From Pseudomonas sp. GM41(2012) (lineage in GTDB: Bacteria > Pseudomonadota > Gammaproteobacteria > Pseudomonadales > Pseudomonadaceae): a stretch of 64,000 nt of DNA. The notes under the pieces were generated by a model that saw nothing but the letters and a program-made list of their open reading frames with translations, was not told the DNA's origin and searched no databases. Location: NCBI RefSeq assembly GCF_000282315.2, contig NZ_AKJN02000010.1, positions 1 through 64,000 on the forward strand, read 5' to 3'. This document shows, in pieces, positions 54,291-63,700 of this stretch (its first letter is position 1; each line of letters begins with the position of its first letter). The translations under genes were made by a program, and so were the position numbers.

Positions 54291-54316
54291 CTTGAAGCTG
54301 AATTTTGCGGCCCCAT
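54291..54316 (+). promoter_or_regulatory. Sigma-32 promoter of grpE
   Basis: CTTGAA (54291-54296), 14 nt, CCCCAT (54311-54316, followed by AT). This matches the heat-shock consensus CTTGAA-N11-16-CCCCAT and lies 55 nt upstream of the grpE ATG. ORFs annotated across this region by frame alone are artefacts. Confidence 0.85.
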
Positions 54317-54371
54317 ATAGCTGGGCAGAAGCGCGAGTTGAGCTCGCGGACGATATTGAAAGGAGAAATCT

Positions 54372-54938
54372 ATGGCTGACGAACAGACAGTGGATACGCA
54401 AAATCTAGACGCCGATCAGGCTGCCCAGGTCTCGGGTGATGAACTGGCGGCTCGTGTTCAAGTGCTCGAAGAGCAATTGGCTGGCGCTCATGATCAGGCT
54501 TTGCGTGTAGCGGCTGATCTGCAGAACGTCCGCCGTCGCGCCGAGCAGGATGTAGAAAAGGCTCACAAGTTCGCACTGGAGAAATTCGCCGGTGACTTGT
54601 TGCCGATCATCGACAGCCTGGAGCGTGGTCTGGAGTTGTCCAGCCCGGACGACGAAAGCATTCGTCCAATGCGCGAAGGCATCGAGCTGACCCTGAAAAT
54701 GTTCCAGGACACCCTGAAGCGTTATCAGCTGGAAGCGATCGATCCGCATGGCGAACCGTTCAACGCCGTTCAGCATCAGGCAATGGCCATGCAGGAAAGC
54801 GCCGACGTCGAGCCGAACAGCGTGCTCAAGGTGTTCCAGAAGGGCTATCAGCTCAACGGTCGCCTGCTGCGCCCGGCCATGGTCGTGGTCAGCAAGGCGC
54901 CGGCACCGGTTTCGCCTTCGATTGACGAGCAGGCTTGA
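54372..54938 (+). CDS. grpE: GrpE, nucleotide exchange factor for DnaK
   Basis: The 188-residue GrpE protein has an N-terminal acidic and coiled-coil part (VSGDELAARVQVLEEQLAG), the family signature RRRAEQDVEKAHKFALEKFAGDLLPIIDSLERGLE near 50-86 and VLKVFQKGYQLNGRLLRPAMVVVSK near 145-169. It exchanges ADP on DnaK. Its ATG follows AAAGGAG at 7 nt. Its stop overlaps the -35 element of the dnaK promoter. Confidence 0.96.
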   Translation: MADEQTVDTQNLDADQAAQVSGDELAARVQVLEEQLAGAHDQALRVAADLQNVRRRAEQDVEKAHKFALEKFAGDLLPIIDSLERGLELSSPDDESIRPMREGIELTLKMFQDTLKRYQLEAIDPHGEPFNAVQHQAMAMQESADVEPNSVLKVFQKGYQLNGRLLRPAMVVVSKAPAPVSPSIDEQA

Positions 54939-54959
54939 AATTAGCCGCAAGGCCCCCAT
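54934..54959 (+). promoter_or_regulatory. Sigma-32 promoter of dnaK
   Basis: CTTGAA (54934-54939), 14 nt, CCCCAT (54954-54959). The element overlaps the grpE stop codon and has the same spacer length as the grpE promoter. It lies about 80 nt before the dnaK ATG. Confidence 0.8.
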
Positions 54960-55040
54960 TTAGAAGTCAAGCGTTTAAGTGCTACCGCAGTTAGCCACCA
55001 CTGCTGCGGCAACCAAATCCAAAGTTTCGGGAGAGTGAAC

Positions 55041-56957
55041 ATGGGCAAAATTATCGGTATCGACCTGGGGACTACTAACTCCTGCGTCTCCGTGCTTGAA
55101 AACGGCGTAGCCAAAGTTATTGAAAACGCTGAAGGCACGCGTACCACGCCGTCGATCATCGCTTACGCCAACGATGGTGAAATCCTCGTTGGTCAATCGG
55201 CCAAGCGTCAGGCTGTGACCAATCCGCACAACACCCTGTATGCGGTGAAGCGTCTGATCGGTCGTAAGTTCGACGAAGAAGTCGTGCAGAAAGACATCAA
55301 GATGGTCCCGTACAAAATCGCCAAGGCTGATAACGGCGATGCGTGGGTTGAAGTGAACGGCCAGAAAATGTCGCCGCCACAAATCTCGGCTGAAATTCTG
55401 AAGAAAATGAAGAAGACCGCCGAAGACTACCTCGGCGAGCCAGTGACCGAAGCAGTAATCACCGTTCCGGCCTACTTCAACGACAGCCAGCGTCAAGCCA
55501 CCAAAGACGCCGGCCGCATCGCGGGCCTGGACGTAAAACGTATCATCAACGAACCAACCGCAGCTGCTCTGGCTTACGGTATGGACAAGGCGAAGGGCGA
55601 TCACACCGTGATCGTTTACGACTTGGGCGGCGGTACTTTCGACGTTTCCGTGATCGAAATCGCTGAAGTCGATGGCGAGCACCAGTTCGAAGTATTGGCC
55701 ACCAACGGTGACACGTTCCTGGGCGGTGAAGACTTTGACATTCGTCTGATCGACTACCTCGTTGACGAATTCAAGAAAGAAAGCGGCATGAACCTTAAGG
55801 GTGACCCGCTGGCCATGCAGCGCCTGAAAGAAGCCGCTGAAAAAGCCAAGATCGAACTGTCTTCGAGCAATTCGACCGACGTGAACCTGCCGTACATCAC
55901 TGCAGACGCCACCGGTCCTAAGCACTTGAACGTGAAAATCTCCCGCGCCAAGCTCGAAGCGCTGGTAGAAGACCTGGTTCAGCGCACCATCGAACCTTGC
56001 CGCATCGCCCTGAAAGACTCTGGCATCGACATTGGCGCCATCAACGACGTGATCCTGGTCGGCGGCCAGACCCGTATGCCACTGGTTCAGAAGCTGGTGA
56101 CCGAGTTCTTCGGTAAAGAAGCGCGTAAAGATGTGAACCCGGACGAAGCCGTTGCCATGGGTGCTGCTATCCAGGGCGCAGTATTGGCCGGTGACGTGAA
56201 AGACGTTCTGCTGCTGGACGTTAGCCCGCTGACCCTGGGTATCGAAACCATGGGTGGCGTGATGACCGCGCTGATCGAGAAAAACACCACGATTCCTACC
56301 AAGAAATCGCAAGTGTTCTCGACTGCTGACGACAACCAGGGCGCTGTGACCATTCACGTGCTGCAAGGTGAGCGTAAGCAAGCCGCACAGAACAAGTCTT
56401 TGGGCAAGTTCGACCTGGCCGAGATTCCACCAGCACCACGTGGCGTGCCACAAATTGAAGTGACCTTCGACATCGACGCCAACGGCATTCTGCACGTAGG
56501 CGCCAAAGACAAGGCTACCGGCAAGACTCAGTCGATCGTGATCAAGGCCAACTCCGGTCTGTCCGAGGAAGAGATTCAGCAGATGATTCGCGATGCTGAA
56601 GCCAACGTCGACGCAGATCGCCAGTTCGAAGAGCTGGCAACCGCTCGCAACCAGGGCGATGCGCTGGTTCACTCGACTCGCAAAATGGTCGCAGACGCTG
56701 GCGATAAAGTGACTGCTGAAGAGAAGACTGCAATCGAAGCTGCTGTTGTTGCGCTGGAAGCCGCTGTCAAAGGCGACGACAAGGCCGCGATCGAAGCCAA
56801 GGTTGAAGAGCTGTCGAAAGTCTCCGCTCCAGTAGCGCAGAAGATGTACGCCGAGCAGGCTCAGCCTGCTGAAGGTGCTGCACCGCAAGGCGAATCGGCT
56901 GAGAAGGCTGACGACGTCGTCGACGCTGAGTTCGAAGAAGTCAAAGACCACAAGTAA
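55041..56957 (+). CDS. dnaK: DnaK (Hsp70) chaperone
   Basis: The 638-residue Hsp70 has GIDLGTTNSCVSVLENG near the N terminus, the ATPase signatures DLGGGTFDVS near 194 and VILVGGQTRMPLVQKLV near 336, the substrate-binding domain (DVLLLDVSPLTLGIETMGGV near 390) and the acidic C-terminal EKADDVVDAEFEEVKD tail. It works with DnaJ and GrpE. ATG at 55041 follows GGGAGAG; the GTG two codons upstream is less likely. Confidence 0.98.
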   Translation: MGKIIGIDLGTTNSCVSVLENGVAKVIENAEGTRTTPSIIAYANDGEILVGQSAKRQAVTNPHNTLYAVKRLIGRKFDEEVVQKDIKMVPYKIAKADNGDAWVEVNGQKMSPPQISAEILKKMKKTAEDYLGEPVTEAVITVPAYFNDSQRQATKDAGRIAGLDVKRIINEPTAAALAYGMDKAKGDHTVIVYDLGGGTFDVSVIEIAEVDGEHQFEVLATNGDTFLGGEDFDIRLIDYLVDEFKKESGMNLKGDPLAMQRLKEAAEKAKIELSSSNSTDVNLPYITADATGPKHLNVKISRAKLEALVEDLVQRTIEPCRIALKDSGIDIGAINDVILVGGQTRMPLVQKLVTEFFGKEARKDVNPDEAVAMGAAIQGAVLAGDVKDVLLLDVSPLTLGIETMGGVMTALIEKNTTIPTKKSQVFSTADDNQGAVTIHVLQGERKQAAQNKSLGKFDLAEIPPAPRGVPQIEVTFDIDANGILHVGAKDKATGKTQSIVIKANSGLSEEEIQQMIRDAEANVDADRQFEELATARNQGDALVHSTRKMVADAGDKVTAEEKTAIEAAVVALEAAVKGDDKAAIEAKVEELSKVSAPVAQKMYAEQAQPAEGAAPQGESAEKADDVVDAEFEEVKDHK

Positions 56958-57009
56958 GTTGTTGGTCGGCCGGTTGACTGCCTTTAGGCAGTGACTGGTA
57001 GGATGTCGC

Positions 57010-57035
57010 CGCGCGGGGGCTTGCTCCCGCGTTGG
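57010..57035. repeat. Single REP-like hairpin between dnaK and dnaJ
   Basis: CGCGGGGGCTTGCTCCCGCG is a compact dyad in the 297-nt gap between dnaK and dnaJ. A smaller palindrome ACTGCC-TTTA-GGCAGT lies at about 56977-56992. No T run follows either, so neither looks like a full terminator. No sigma-32 promoter was recognised in this gap. Confidence 0.55.
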
Positions 57036-57254
57036 CGTGTCTGGAGTTAGCGAATTTTTACAGCATGCGACAACGTTCGGGTGCTGGCGGTATGGCCGAA
57101 GATGCTCCTGCTTTTCGAGCTGAAAGTACCGCAATGAATTAAAGACCAGGATCGTTGAATTGACGTGAGTTGGGTCCGGGCCTGTATTGGGGCTCAACGA
57201 GTTTGGCAAGGCTCAGGAGAGGTTTGCCGAACGTCCTTAAGAGTGCAAAGACTT

Positions 57255-58379
57255 ATGGCAAAGCGTGACTATTACGAAGTGTTGGGTGTTGAGCGTGGCT
57301 CAAGCGAAGCAGACCTGAAAAAGGCCTACCGTCGCCTGGCGATGAAGCACCACCCGGACCGTAATCCCGATGACAAAGCGTCGGAAGATATGTTCAAGGA
57401 GGCCAACGAGGCCTACGAAGTCCTGTCCGATTCCAGTAAGCGCGCGGCGTACGACCAGTACGGTCATGCCGGTGTCGACCCAAGCATGGGCGGCGGCGGT
57501 GCCGGGTTTGGCGGTCAGAACTTCTCCGACATCTTTGGTGATGTCTTCAGTGACTTCTTCGGCGGCGGTCGCGGCGGTTCTCGTGGCGGTGCTCAGCGCG
57601 GCAGTGACCTGCGTTACACCCTGGAACTGAATCTGGAAGAAGCGGTGCGCGGTACAACCGTGAATATCCGTGTTCCGACATTGGTCAACTGCAAGCCGTG
57701 CGACGGTTCGGGTGCCAAGAAAGGCTCCTCGCCGATCACTTGCCCGACGTGTGGCGGTATCGGTCAAGTTCGTATGCAGCAGGGCTTTTTCTCGGTGCAG
57801 CAGACATGCCCGCGCTGCCATGGCCAGGGCAAGATCATTTCCGATCCGTGCGACTCGTGCGACGGCCAGGGTCGTGTCGAAGAGTACAAAACCCTCTCGG
57901 TGAAAGTGCCGGCCGGCGTTGATACCGGTGATCGAATTCGTCTGTCCGGCGAAGGCGAGGCGGGGGCTCAGGGTGGTCCGACTGGCGACCTGTACGTGGT
58001 GATCAACGTGCGTGAGCACGCGATCTTCCAGCGCGACGGCAAGCACCTGTTCTGCGAAGTGCCAATCAGCTTTGTCGATGCTGCGCTGGGTGGCGAGCTG
58101 GAGATTCCGACCCTTGATGGTCGAGTCAAACTGAAAATCCCTGAAGGAACTCAGACCGGCAAGCAGTTCCGTGTTCGCGGCAAGGGCGTTGCGCCAGTAC
58201 GTGGCGGCGGTGCCGGTGACTTGATGTGTCGTGTGGCGGTCGAAACCCCGGTCAATCTGGGTCGTCGTCAGCGCGAACTGCTGGAAGAGTTCCGTAGCTC
58301 GCTGGCGGACGACAACAGCCATTCGCCTAAAACCACGGGTTGGTTCGAAGGCGTGAAGCGCTTCTTCGGCGATTTGTAA
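57255..58379 (+). CDS. dnaJ: DnaJ, Hsp40 co-chaperone
   Basis: The 374-residue type I DnaJ has a J domain with HPD at residues 33-35 (MKHHPDRNPDDKASEDMFKEANEAYEVLSD), a Gly-rich linker (SMGGGGAGFGGQN and FFGGGRGGSRGG) and four CxxCxGxG-type zinc motifs near 147-200 (CKPCDGSGAKKGS, CPTCGGIGQV, CPRCHGQGKI, CDSCDGQGRV). It stimulates DnaK ATPase. The gap after dnaK holds no clear promoter; the ATG at 57255 is chosen for the family N terminus. Confidence 0.97.
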   Translation: MAKRDYYEVLGVERGSSEADLKKAYRRLAMKHHPDRNPDDKASEDMFKEANEAYEVLSDSSKRAAYDQYGHAGVDPSMGGGGAGFGGQNFSDIFGDVFSDFFGGGRGGSRGGAQRGSDLRYTLELNLEEAVRGTTVNIRVPTLVNCKPCDGSGAKKGSSPITCPTCGGIGQVRMQQGFFSVQQTCPRCHGQGKIISDPCDSCDGQGRVEEYKTLSVKVPAGVDTGDRIRLSGEGEAGAQGGPTGDLYVVINVREHAIFQRDGKHLFCEVPISFVDAALGGELEIPTLDGRVKLKIPEGTQTGKQFRVRGKGVAPVRGGGAGDLMCRVAVETPVNLGRRQRELLEEFRSSLADDNSHSPKTTGWFEGVKRFFGDL

Positions 58380-58388
58380 GGAGTCGGC

Positions 58389-59195
58389 ATGCGACGTATA
58401 GCTGTGATGGGCGCTGCCGGGCGCATGGGCAAGATTCTGGTCGAGGCGGTGCAGCAGCGCGCACCGCTGACCGGTCTGACGGCAGCCATCGTACGCCCCG
58501 GCAGTACGCTGATTGGCGTGGACGCTGGTGAGCTGGCCTCGCTGGGACGTATCGGCGTTCCACTGTCCGGCAATCTGGACGCGGTGGCTGATGAGTTCGA
58601 CGTGCTGATCGACTTCACGCTCCCGGAAGTCATGCTGAAAAACCTGGCGTTCTGCCGTAAAGCGGGCAAGGCCATGGTGATCGGCACGACAGGGCTGGAC
58701 GTCGCGCAGAAGCAGTTGCTGGCCGAGGCTGGCAAGGATATTCCGATCGTGTTCGCAGCCAATTTCAGTGTCGGTGTAAACCTGTCGCTGAAGCTGCTCG
58801 ACATGGCTGCTCGTGTGCTGGGTGATGACGCGGATATCGAGATCATCGAGGCTCATCATCGGCACAAGATCGATGCGCCTTCAGGTACGGCTCTGCGCAT
58901 GGGTGAAGTCATCGCAAGCGCCCTTGATCGTGATCTGCAGAAGGTTGCGGTGTATGGTCGTGAAGGCCATACCGGTGCTCGCGAGCGTGAAACGATCGGC
59001 TTTGCCACTGTTCGCGGTGGTGATGTGGTTGGCGATCATACGGTGCTGTTCGCCTGTGAGGGTGAGCGACTGGAGATCACGCATAAAGCGTCCAGTCGCA
59101 TGACCTTCGCCAAGGGCGCGGTACGTGCCGCGTTGTGGCTGGACGGTCGAGAGCCGGGTCTTTACGACATGCAAGACGTACTCGATCTGCGTTAA
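58389..59195 (+). CDS. dapB: DapB, 4-hydroxy-tetrahydrodipicolinate reductase
   Basis: DapB reduces HTPA to tetrahydrodipicolinate with NAD(P)H in lysine and diaminopimelate synthesis. The 268-residue protein starts RRIAVMGAAGRMGKILVEAV (dinucleotide-binding GxxGxxG), contains VIGTTGLDVAQKQLL near 97 and the catalytic signature EAHHRHKIDAPSGTALRMGE near 156. It begins 9 nt after the dnaJ stop with GGAG upstream, so it may be co-transcribed with dnaJ. Confidence 0.97.
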   Translation: MRRIAVMGAAGRMGKILVEAVQQRAPLTGLTAAIVRPGSTLIGVDAGELASLGRIGVPLSGNLDAVADEFDVLIDFTLPEVMLKNLAFCRKAGKAMVIGTTGLDVAQKQLLAEAGKDIPIVFAANFSVGVNLSLKLLDMAARVLGDDADIEIIEAHHRHKIDAPSGTALRMGEVIASALDRDLQKVAVYGREGHTGARERETIGFATVRGGDVVGDHTVLFACEGERLEITHKASSRMTFAKGAVRAALWLDGREPGLYDMQDVLDLR

Positions 59196-59209
59196 GATGC
59201 GCCCGAAAT

Positions 59210-59241
59210 CGGGTTCAAACAGTGTGTTTGAGCCCGGTTTT
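59210..59241 (+). terminator. dapB terminator
   Basis: CGGGTTCAAACA and TGTTTGAGCCCG (12-bp stem, one G-U) with a GTG loop, followed by GTTTTA. It lies 14 nt after the dapB stop. Confidence 0.85.
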
Positions 59242-59305
59242 ACTCCGCCAAGCGACGTCCTGTCGCATTCCCCGGCCTTTAAGGCTCATTGGCGGTAGAC
59301 CAAAA

Positions 59306-59458
59306 ATGCCTTTTTCTGTAAGCTACAGCTTTAGTGTGTCCACTAAAAGCGCGCAGAATTATTCGGTGAAGAAGCGGGGTGACGTGTCCATACGTCACTC
59401 CGCTTTTTTACAACCTGCGATCGCCCTTTCAGGCTTTATTTACGGGAGGTCTTCTTGA
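59306..59458 (+). other. Possible carA leader ORF (50 codons)
   Basis: An open frame from ATG at 59306 (PFSVSYSFSVSTKSAQNYSV at the start) runs through the attenuator-like terminator and stops at 59456-59458, inside the carA TTG start (TTGA overlap). GTG at 59366 is a second possible start in the same frame. No good Shine-Dalgarno precedes the ATG and no promoter was placed before it, so translation is not established. The exact overlap with carA is the reason it is listed. Confidence 0.35.
59372..59409 (+). terminator. Attenuator-like intrinsic terminator upstream of carA
   Basis: AAGCGGGGTGACGTG and TACGTCACTCCGCTT pair (mostly perfect with G-U) around a short loop, followed by TTTTT. It lies 46 nt before carA and after a distinct dapB terminator, so it acts on a transcript that started between the two. 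carAB is controlled by arginine and pyrimidines in pseudomonads; attenuation here is an inference. Confidence 0.65.
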
Positions 59459-60591
59459 CTAAGCCAGCCATACTCGCCCTTGCTGATGGCAGCATTTTTC
59501 GTGGCGAAGCCATTGGAGCCGACGGTCAAACCGTTGGTGAGGTGGTGTTCAACACCGCAATGACCGGCTATCAGGAAATCCTTACCGATCCTTCCTACGC
59601 CCAACAGATTGTTACCCTGACTTACCCGCACATCGGCAACACCGGCACCACGCCGGAAGACGCCGAGTCCAGCCAAGTCTGGTCCGCTGGCCTGGTCATT
59701 CGTGACCTGCCACTGGTTGCGAGCAACTGGCGTAACACGATGTCTCTGTCCGACTACCTGAAAGCCAACAACGTTGTGGCAATCGCCGGTATCGACACTC
59801 GCCGCCTGACACGCATCCTGCGTGAAAAAGGCGCGCAGAACGGCTGCATCATGGCCGGTGACAACATTTCCGAAGAAGCCGCCATCGCCGCCGCCCAGGG
59901 TTTCCCTGGCCTCAAAGGCATGGACCTGGCGAAAGTCGTCAGCACCAAAGAGAAGTACGAGTGGCGCTCGACTGTCTGGGATTTGAAAACCGACAGCCAC
60001 GCGACTATCGAAGCCTCCGAGCTGCCGTACCACGTGGTTGCCTACGACTACGGCGTCAAGCTGAACATCCTGCGCATGCTGGTCGAGCGCGGTTGCCGCG
60101 TGACGGTAGTGCCGGCGCAGACGCCAGCGGCTGAAGCGCTGGCATTGAAGCCGGACGGCGTGTTCCTGTCCAACGGCCCTGGTGACCCGGAGCCTTGCGA
60201 CTACGCAATCCAGGCGATCAAAGATGTGCTGGAAACCGACATTCCGGTCTTCGGTATCTGCCTTGGTCACCAACTGCTGGCCCTGGCCTCCGGCGCCAAG
60301 ACCCTGAAAATGGGTCACGGTCACCACGGTGCCAACCACCCGGTCCAGGATCTGGACACCGGTGTGGTGATGATCACCAGCCAGAACCACGGTTTTGCGG
60401 TAGACGAAGCAACCTTGCCAGCCAACGTCCGGGCGATTCACAAATCGCTGTTCGACGGCACCCTGCAAGGTATCGAGCTTACCGACAAGAGTGCCTTCAG
60501 CTTCCAGGGTCACCCTGAAGCCAGCCCTGGCCCGAACGACGTAGCACCACTGTTTGATCGCTTCATCAATGAAATGGCCAAGCGACGCTAA
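59455..60591 (+). CDS. carA: CarA, carbamoyl-phosphate synthase small subunit
   Basis: CarA releases ammonia from glutamine for carbamoyl phosphate synthesis (arginine and pyrimidine pathways). The 378-residue protein starts TKPAILALADGSIFRGEAIG with a TTG start, has GNTGTTPEDAESS near 62, the glutaminase Cys at residue 269 in FGICLGHQLLALASG and the His-Glu pair in QGHPEASPGPNDV near 351. GGGAGG lies 6 nt upstream of the TTG, and no ATG fits better. Confidence 0.97.
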   Translation: MTKPAILALADGSIFRGEAIGADGQTVGEVVFNTAMTGYQEILTDPSYAQQIVTLTYPHIGNTGTTPEDAESSQVWSAGLVIRDLPLVASNWRNTMSLSDYLKANNVVAIAGIDTRRLTRILREKGAQNGCIMAGDNISEEAAIAAAQGFPGLKGMDLAKVVSTKEKYEWRSTVWDLKTDSHATIEASELPYHVVAYDYGVKLNILRMLVERGCRVTVVPAQTPAAEALALKPDGVFLSNGPGDPEPCDYAIQAIKDVLETDIPVFGICLGHQLLALASGAKTLKMGHGHHGANHPVQDLDTGVVMITSQNHGFAVDEATLPANVRAIHKSLFDGTLQGIELTDKSAFSFQGHPEASPGPNDVAPLFDRFINEMAKRR

Positions 60592-60709
60592 TCGCTCGCC
60601 GTGATGTAGCAAAGCTTGAGGGCGGTCCCGACACCGGTGGCCCCCTCAAGACTTCAAAGATTGAACAAGACGGCTTGCCGACTGACCTGCGGATTTGAGT
60701 GACAAACCC

Positions 60710-63700
60710 ATGCCAAAACGTACAGACATTAAAAGCATCCTGATTCTCGGCGCTGGCCCGATCGTGATCGGCCAGGCCTGCGAATTCGACTACTCCGGCG
60801 CCCAGGCCTGTAAAGCCCTGCGCGAGGAGGGTTACCGCGTCATCCTGGTGAACTCCAACCCAGCGACCATCATGACCGACCCGGACATGGCCGACGCCAC
60901 GTACATCGAACCGATCAAGTGGCAGACCGTTGCCAAGATCATCGAGAAAGAACGTCCGGACGCGCTGCTGCCAACCATGGGTGGCCAGACCGCTCTGAAC
61001 TGCGCACTGGACCTGGAGCGCGAAGGCGTTCTGGAGAAGTTCGGCGTAGAGATGATCGGCGCCAACGCTGACACCATCGACAAGGCTGAAGACCGTTCGC
61101 GCTTCGACAAGGCGATGAAATCCATCGGCCTGGACTGCCCGCGTTCGGGTATCGCCCACAGCATGGAAGAGGCCAACGCGGTCCTCGAAAAGCTCGGCTT
61201 CCCGTGCATCATCCGTCCGTCCTTCACCATGGGCGGCACCGGTGGCGGTATCGCTTACAACCGTGAAGAGTTCGAAGAAATCTGCGCCCGCGGTCTCGAC
61301 CTGTCGCCGACAAAAGAGCTGCTGATCGACGAATCCCTGATCGGCTGGAAAGAATATGAGATGGAGGTTGTCCGCGATAAGAAGGACAACTGCATCATCG
61401 TCTGCTCGATCGAAAACTTTGACCCGATGGGCGTGCACACCGGTGACTCGATCACCGTTGCTCCGGCACAAACCCTGACGGACAAGGAATACCAGATCAT
61501 GCGTAACGCCTCGTTGGCGGTACTGCGTGAGATCGGCGTGGAAACCGGCGGCTCCAACGTTCAGTTCGGCATCTGTCCGGACACCGGCCGTATGGTCGTG
61601 ATCGAGATGAACCCGCGTGTATCCCGCTCTTCGGCACTGGCCTCGAAAGCCACAGGTTTCCCGATTGCGCGTATCGCCGCCAAGCTGGCGATCGGCTACA
61701 CCCTGGACGAGCTGCAGAACGAAATCACCGGCGGCGCTACTCCGGCATCCTTCGAGCCGTCCATCGACTACGTCGTGACCAAGCTGCCACGTTTCGCCTT
61801 CGAAAAATTCCCGAAAGCCGACGCACGCCTGACCACTCAAATGAAGTCGGTCGGTGAAGTCATGGCCATCGGCCGGACCTTCCAGGAATCCCTGCAGAAA
61901 GCCCTGCGCGGTCTGGAAGTGGGCGTTTGCGGTCTTGACGAGAAGCTCGACCTGAGCAACCCGGAAAGCATGAGCGTGCTCAAGCGCGAACTGACCGTGC
62001 CGGGTGCCGAGCGTATCTGGTACGTGGCTGACGCCTTCCGCGCCGGCCTGTCGGTCGAAGACATCTTCGGCATGAACATGATCGATCCGTGGTTCCTGGT
62101 GCAGATCGAAGATCTGATCAAGGAAGAAGAGAAGGTCAAGACCCTGGGTCTGGCCAGCATCGACCGCGACTTGATGTTCCGCCTCAAGCGCAAAGGCTTC
62201 TCCGACATGCGTCTGGCCAAGCTGCTGGGCGTGACCGAGAAGGCTCTGCGTCGCCACCGTCACAAGCTTGAGATCTTCCCGGTCTACAAGCGCGTTGATA
62301 CCTGCGCGGCCGAGTTCGCCACCGACACCGCTTACCTCTACTCGACGTACGAGGAAGAGTGTGAAGCCGCACCGACGGGCCGCGACAAGATCATGATCCT
62401 CGGCGGCGGTCCTAACCGCATCGGCCAAGGCATCGAGTTCGACTACTGCTGCGTACACGCGGCACTGGCCCTGCGCGCCGACGGTTACGAGACCATCATG
62501 GTCAACTGCAACCCGGAAACCGTTTCCACCGATTACGACACCTCTGATCGCCTGTACTTCGAACCAGTGACCCTGGAAGACGTGCTGGAAATCTGCCGCG
62601 TCGAGAAGCCAAAAGGCGTGATCGTCCAGTACGGCGGCCAAACCCCGCTGAAACTGGCTCGTGCCCTGGAAGAAGCCGGCGTGCCGATCATCGGCACCAG
62701 CCCTGACGCAATCGACCGTGCCGAAGACCGTGAGCGCTTCCAGCAAATGGTTGAGCGCCTGAATCTGCGTCAGCCGCCAAACGCCACCGTGCGCAGCGAA
62801 GACGAAGCGATTCGTGCCGCCGCCAAGATCGGTTACCCGCTGGTGGTGCGTCCGTCCTACGTACTGGGCGGTCGTGCGATGGAAATCGTCTACGAAGAAG
62901 AAGAGCTCAAGCGCTACCTGCGCGATGCGGTGAAAGTGTCCAACGACAGCCCGGTGCTGCTCGACCACTTCCTCAACTGCGCCATCGAAATGGACGTGGA
63001 TGCGGTCTGCGACGGCACCGACGTGGTGATCGGTGCGATCATGCAGCACATCGAGCAGGCTGGCGTTCACTCCGGTGACTCCGCGTGCTCCCTGCCGCCG
63101 TACTCGCTGCCTGCACACATCCAGGACGAGATGCGCGAACAGGTCAAGAAAATGGCCCTGGAACTGGGCGTTGTCGGCCTGATGAACGTTCAGTTGGCGC
63201 TGCAAGGCGAAGACATCTACGTCATCGAAGTCAACCCGCGCGCTTCCCGTACCGTACCGTTCGTGTCCAAGTGCATCGGTGTTTCCCTGGCGATGATCGC
63301 GGCTCGCGTGATGGCCGGTAAAACCCTGAAGGAAATCGGCTTCACCAAGGAAATCATTCCGAACTTCTACAGCGTGAAAGAGGCGGTGTTCCCATTCGCC
63401 AAATTCCCTGGCGTGGACCCGATCCTGGGCCCAGAGATGAAGTCCACCGGTGAAGTGATGGGCGTGGGCGACACCTTCGGCGAAGCATTTGCCAAGGCTC
63501 AGATGGGCGCCAGCGAAGTGCTGCCGACCGGTGGTACTGCGTTCATCAGCGTGCGTGACGACGACAAGCCACTGGTTGCAGGCGTGGCCCGTGATCTGAT
63601 CAACTTGGGTTTCGAAGTGGTCGCCACTGCCGGTACTGCCAAGCTGATCGAGGCCGCAGGCCTGAAAGTGCGTCGTGTGAACAAGGTGACCGAAGGTCGT

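Noticed and set aside
54211..54408. Short plus-strand frame across the grpE promoter
   Set aside because: It contains the sigma-32 promoter and overlaps the grpE start in another frame; no homology.
54975..57209. 744-codon minus-strand frame opposite dnaK
   Set aside because: The plus strand encodes a complete DnaK with sigma-32 promoter and Shine-Dalgarno; the antisense frame has no recognisable domain.
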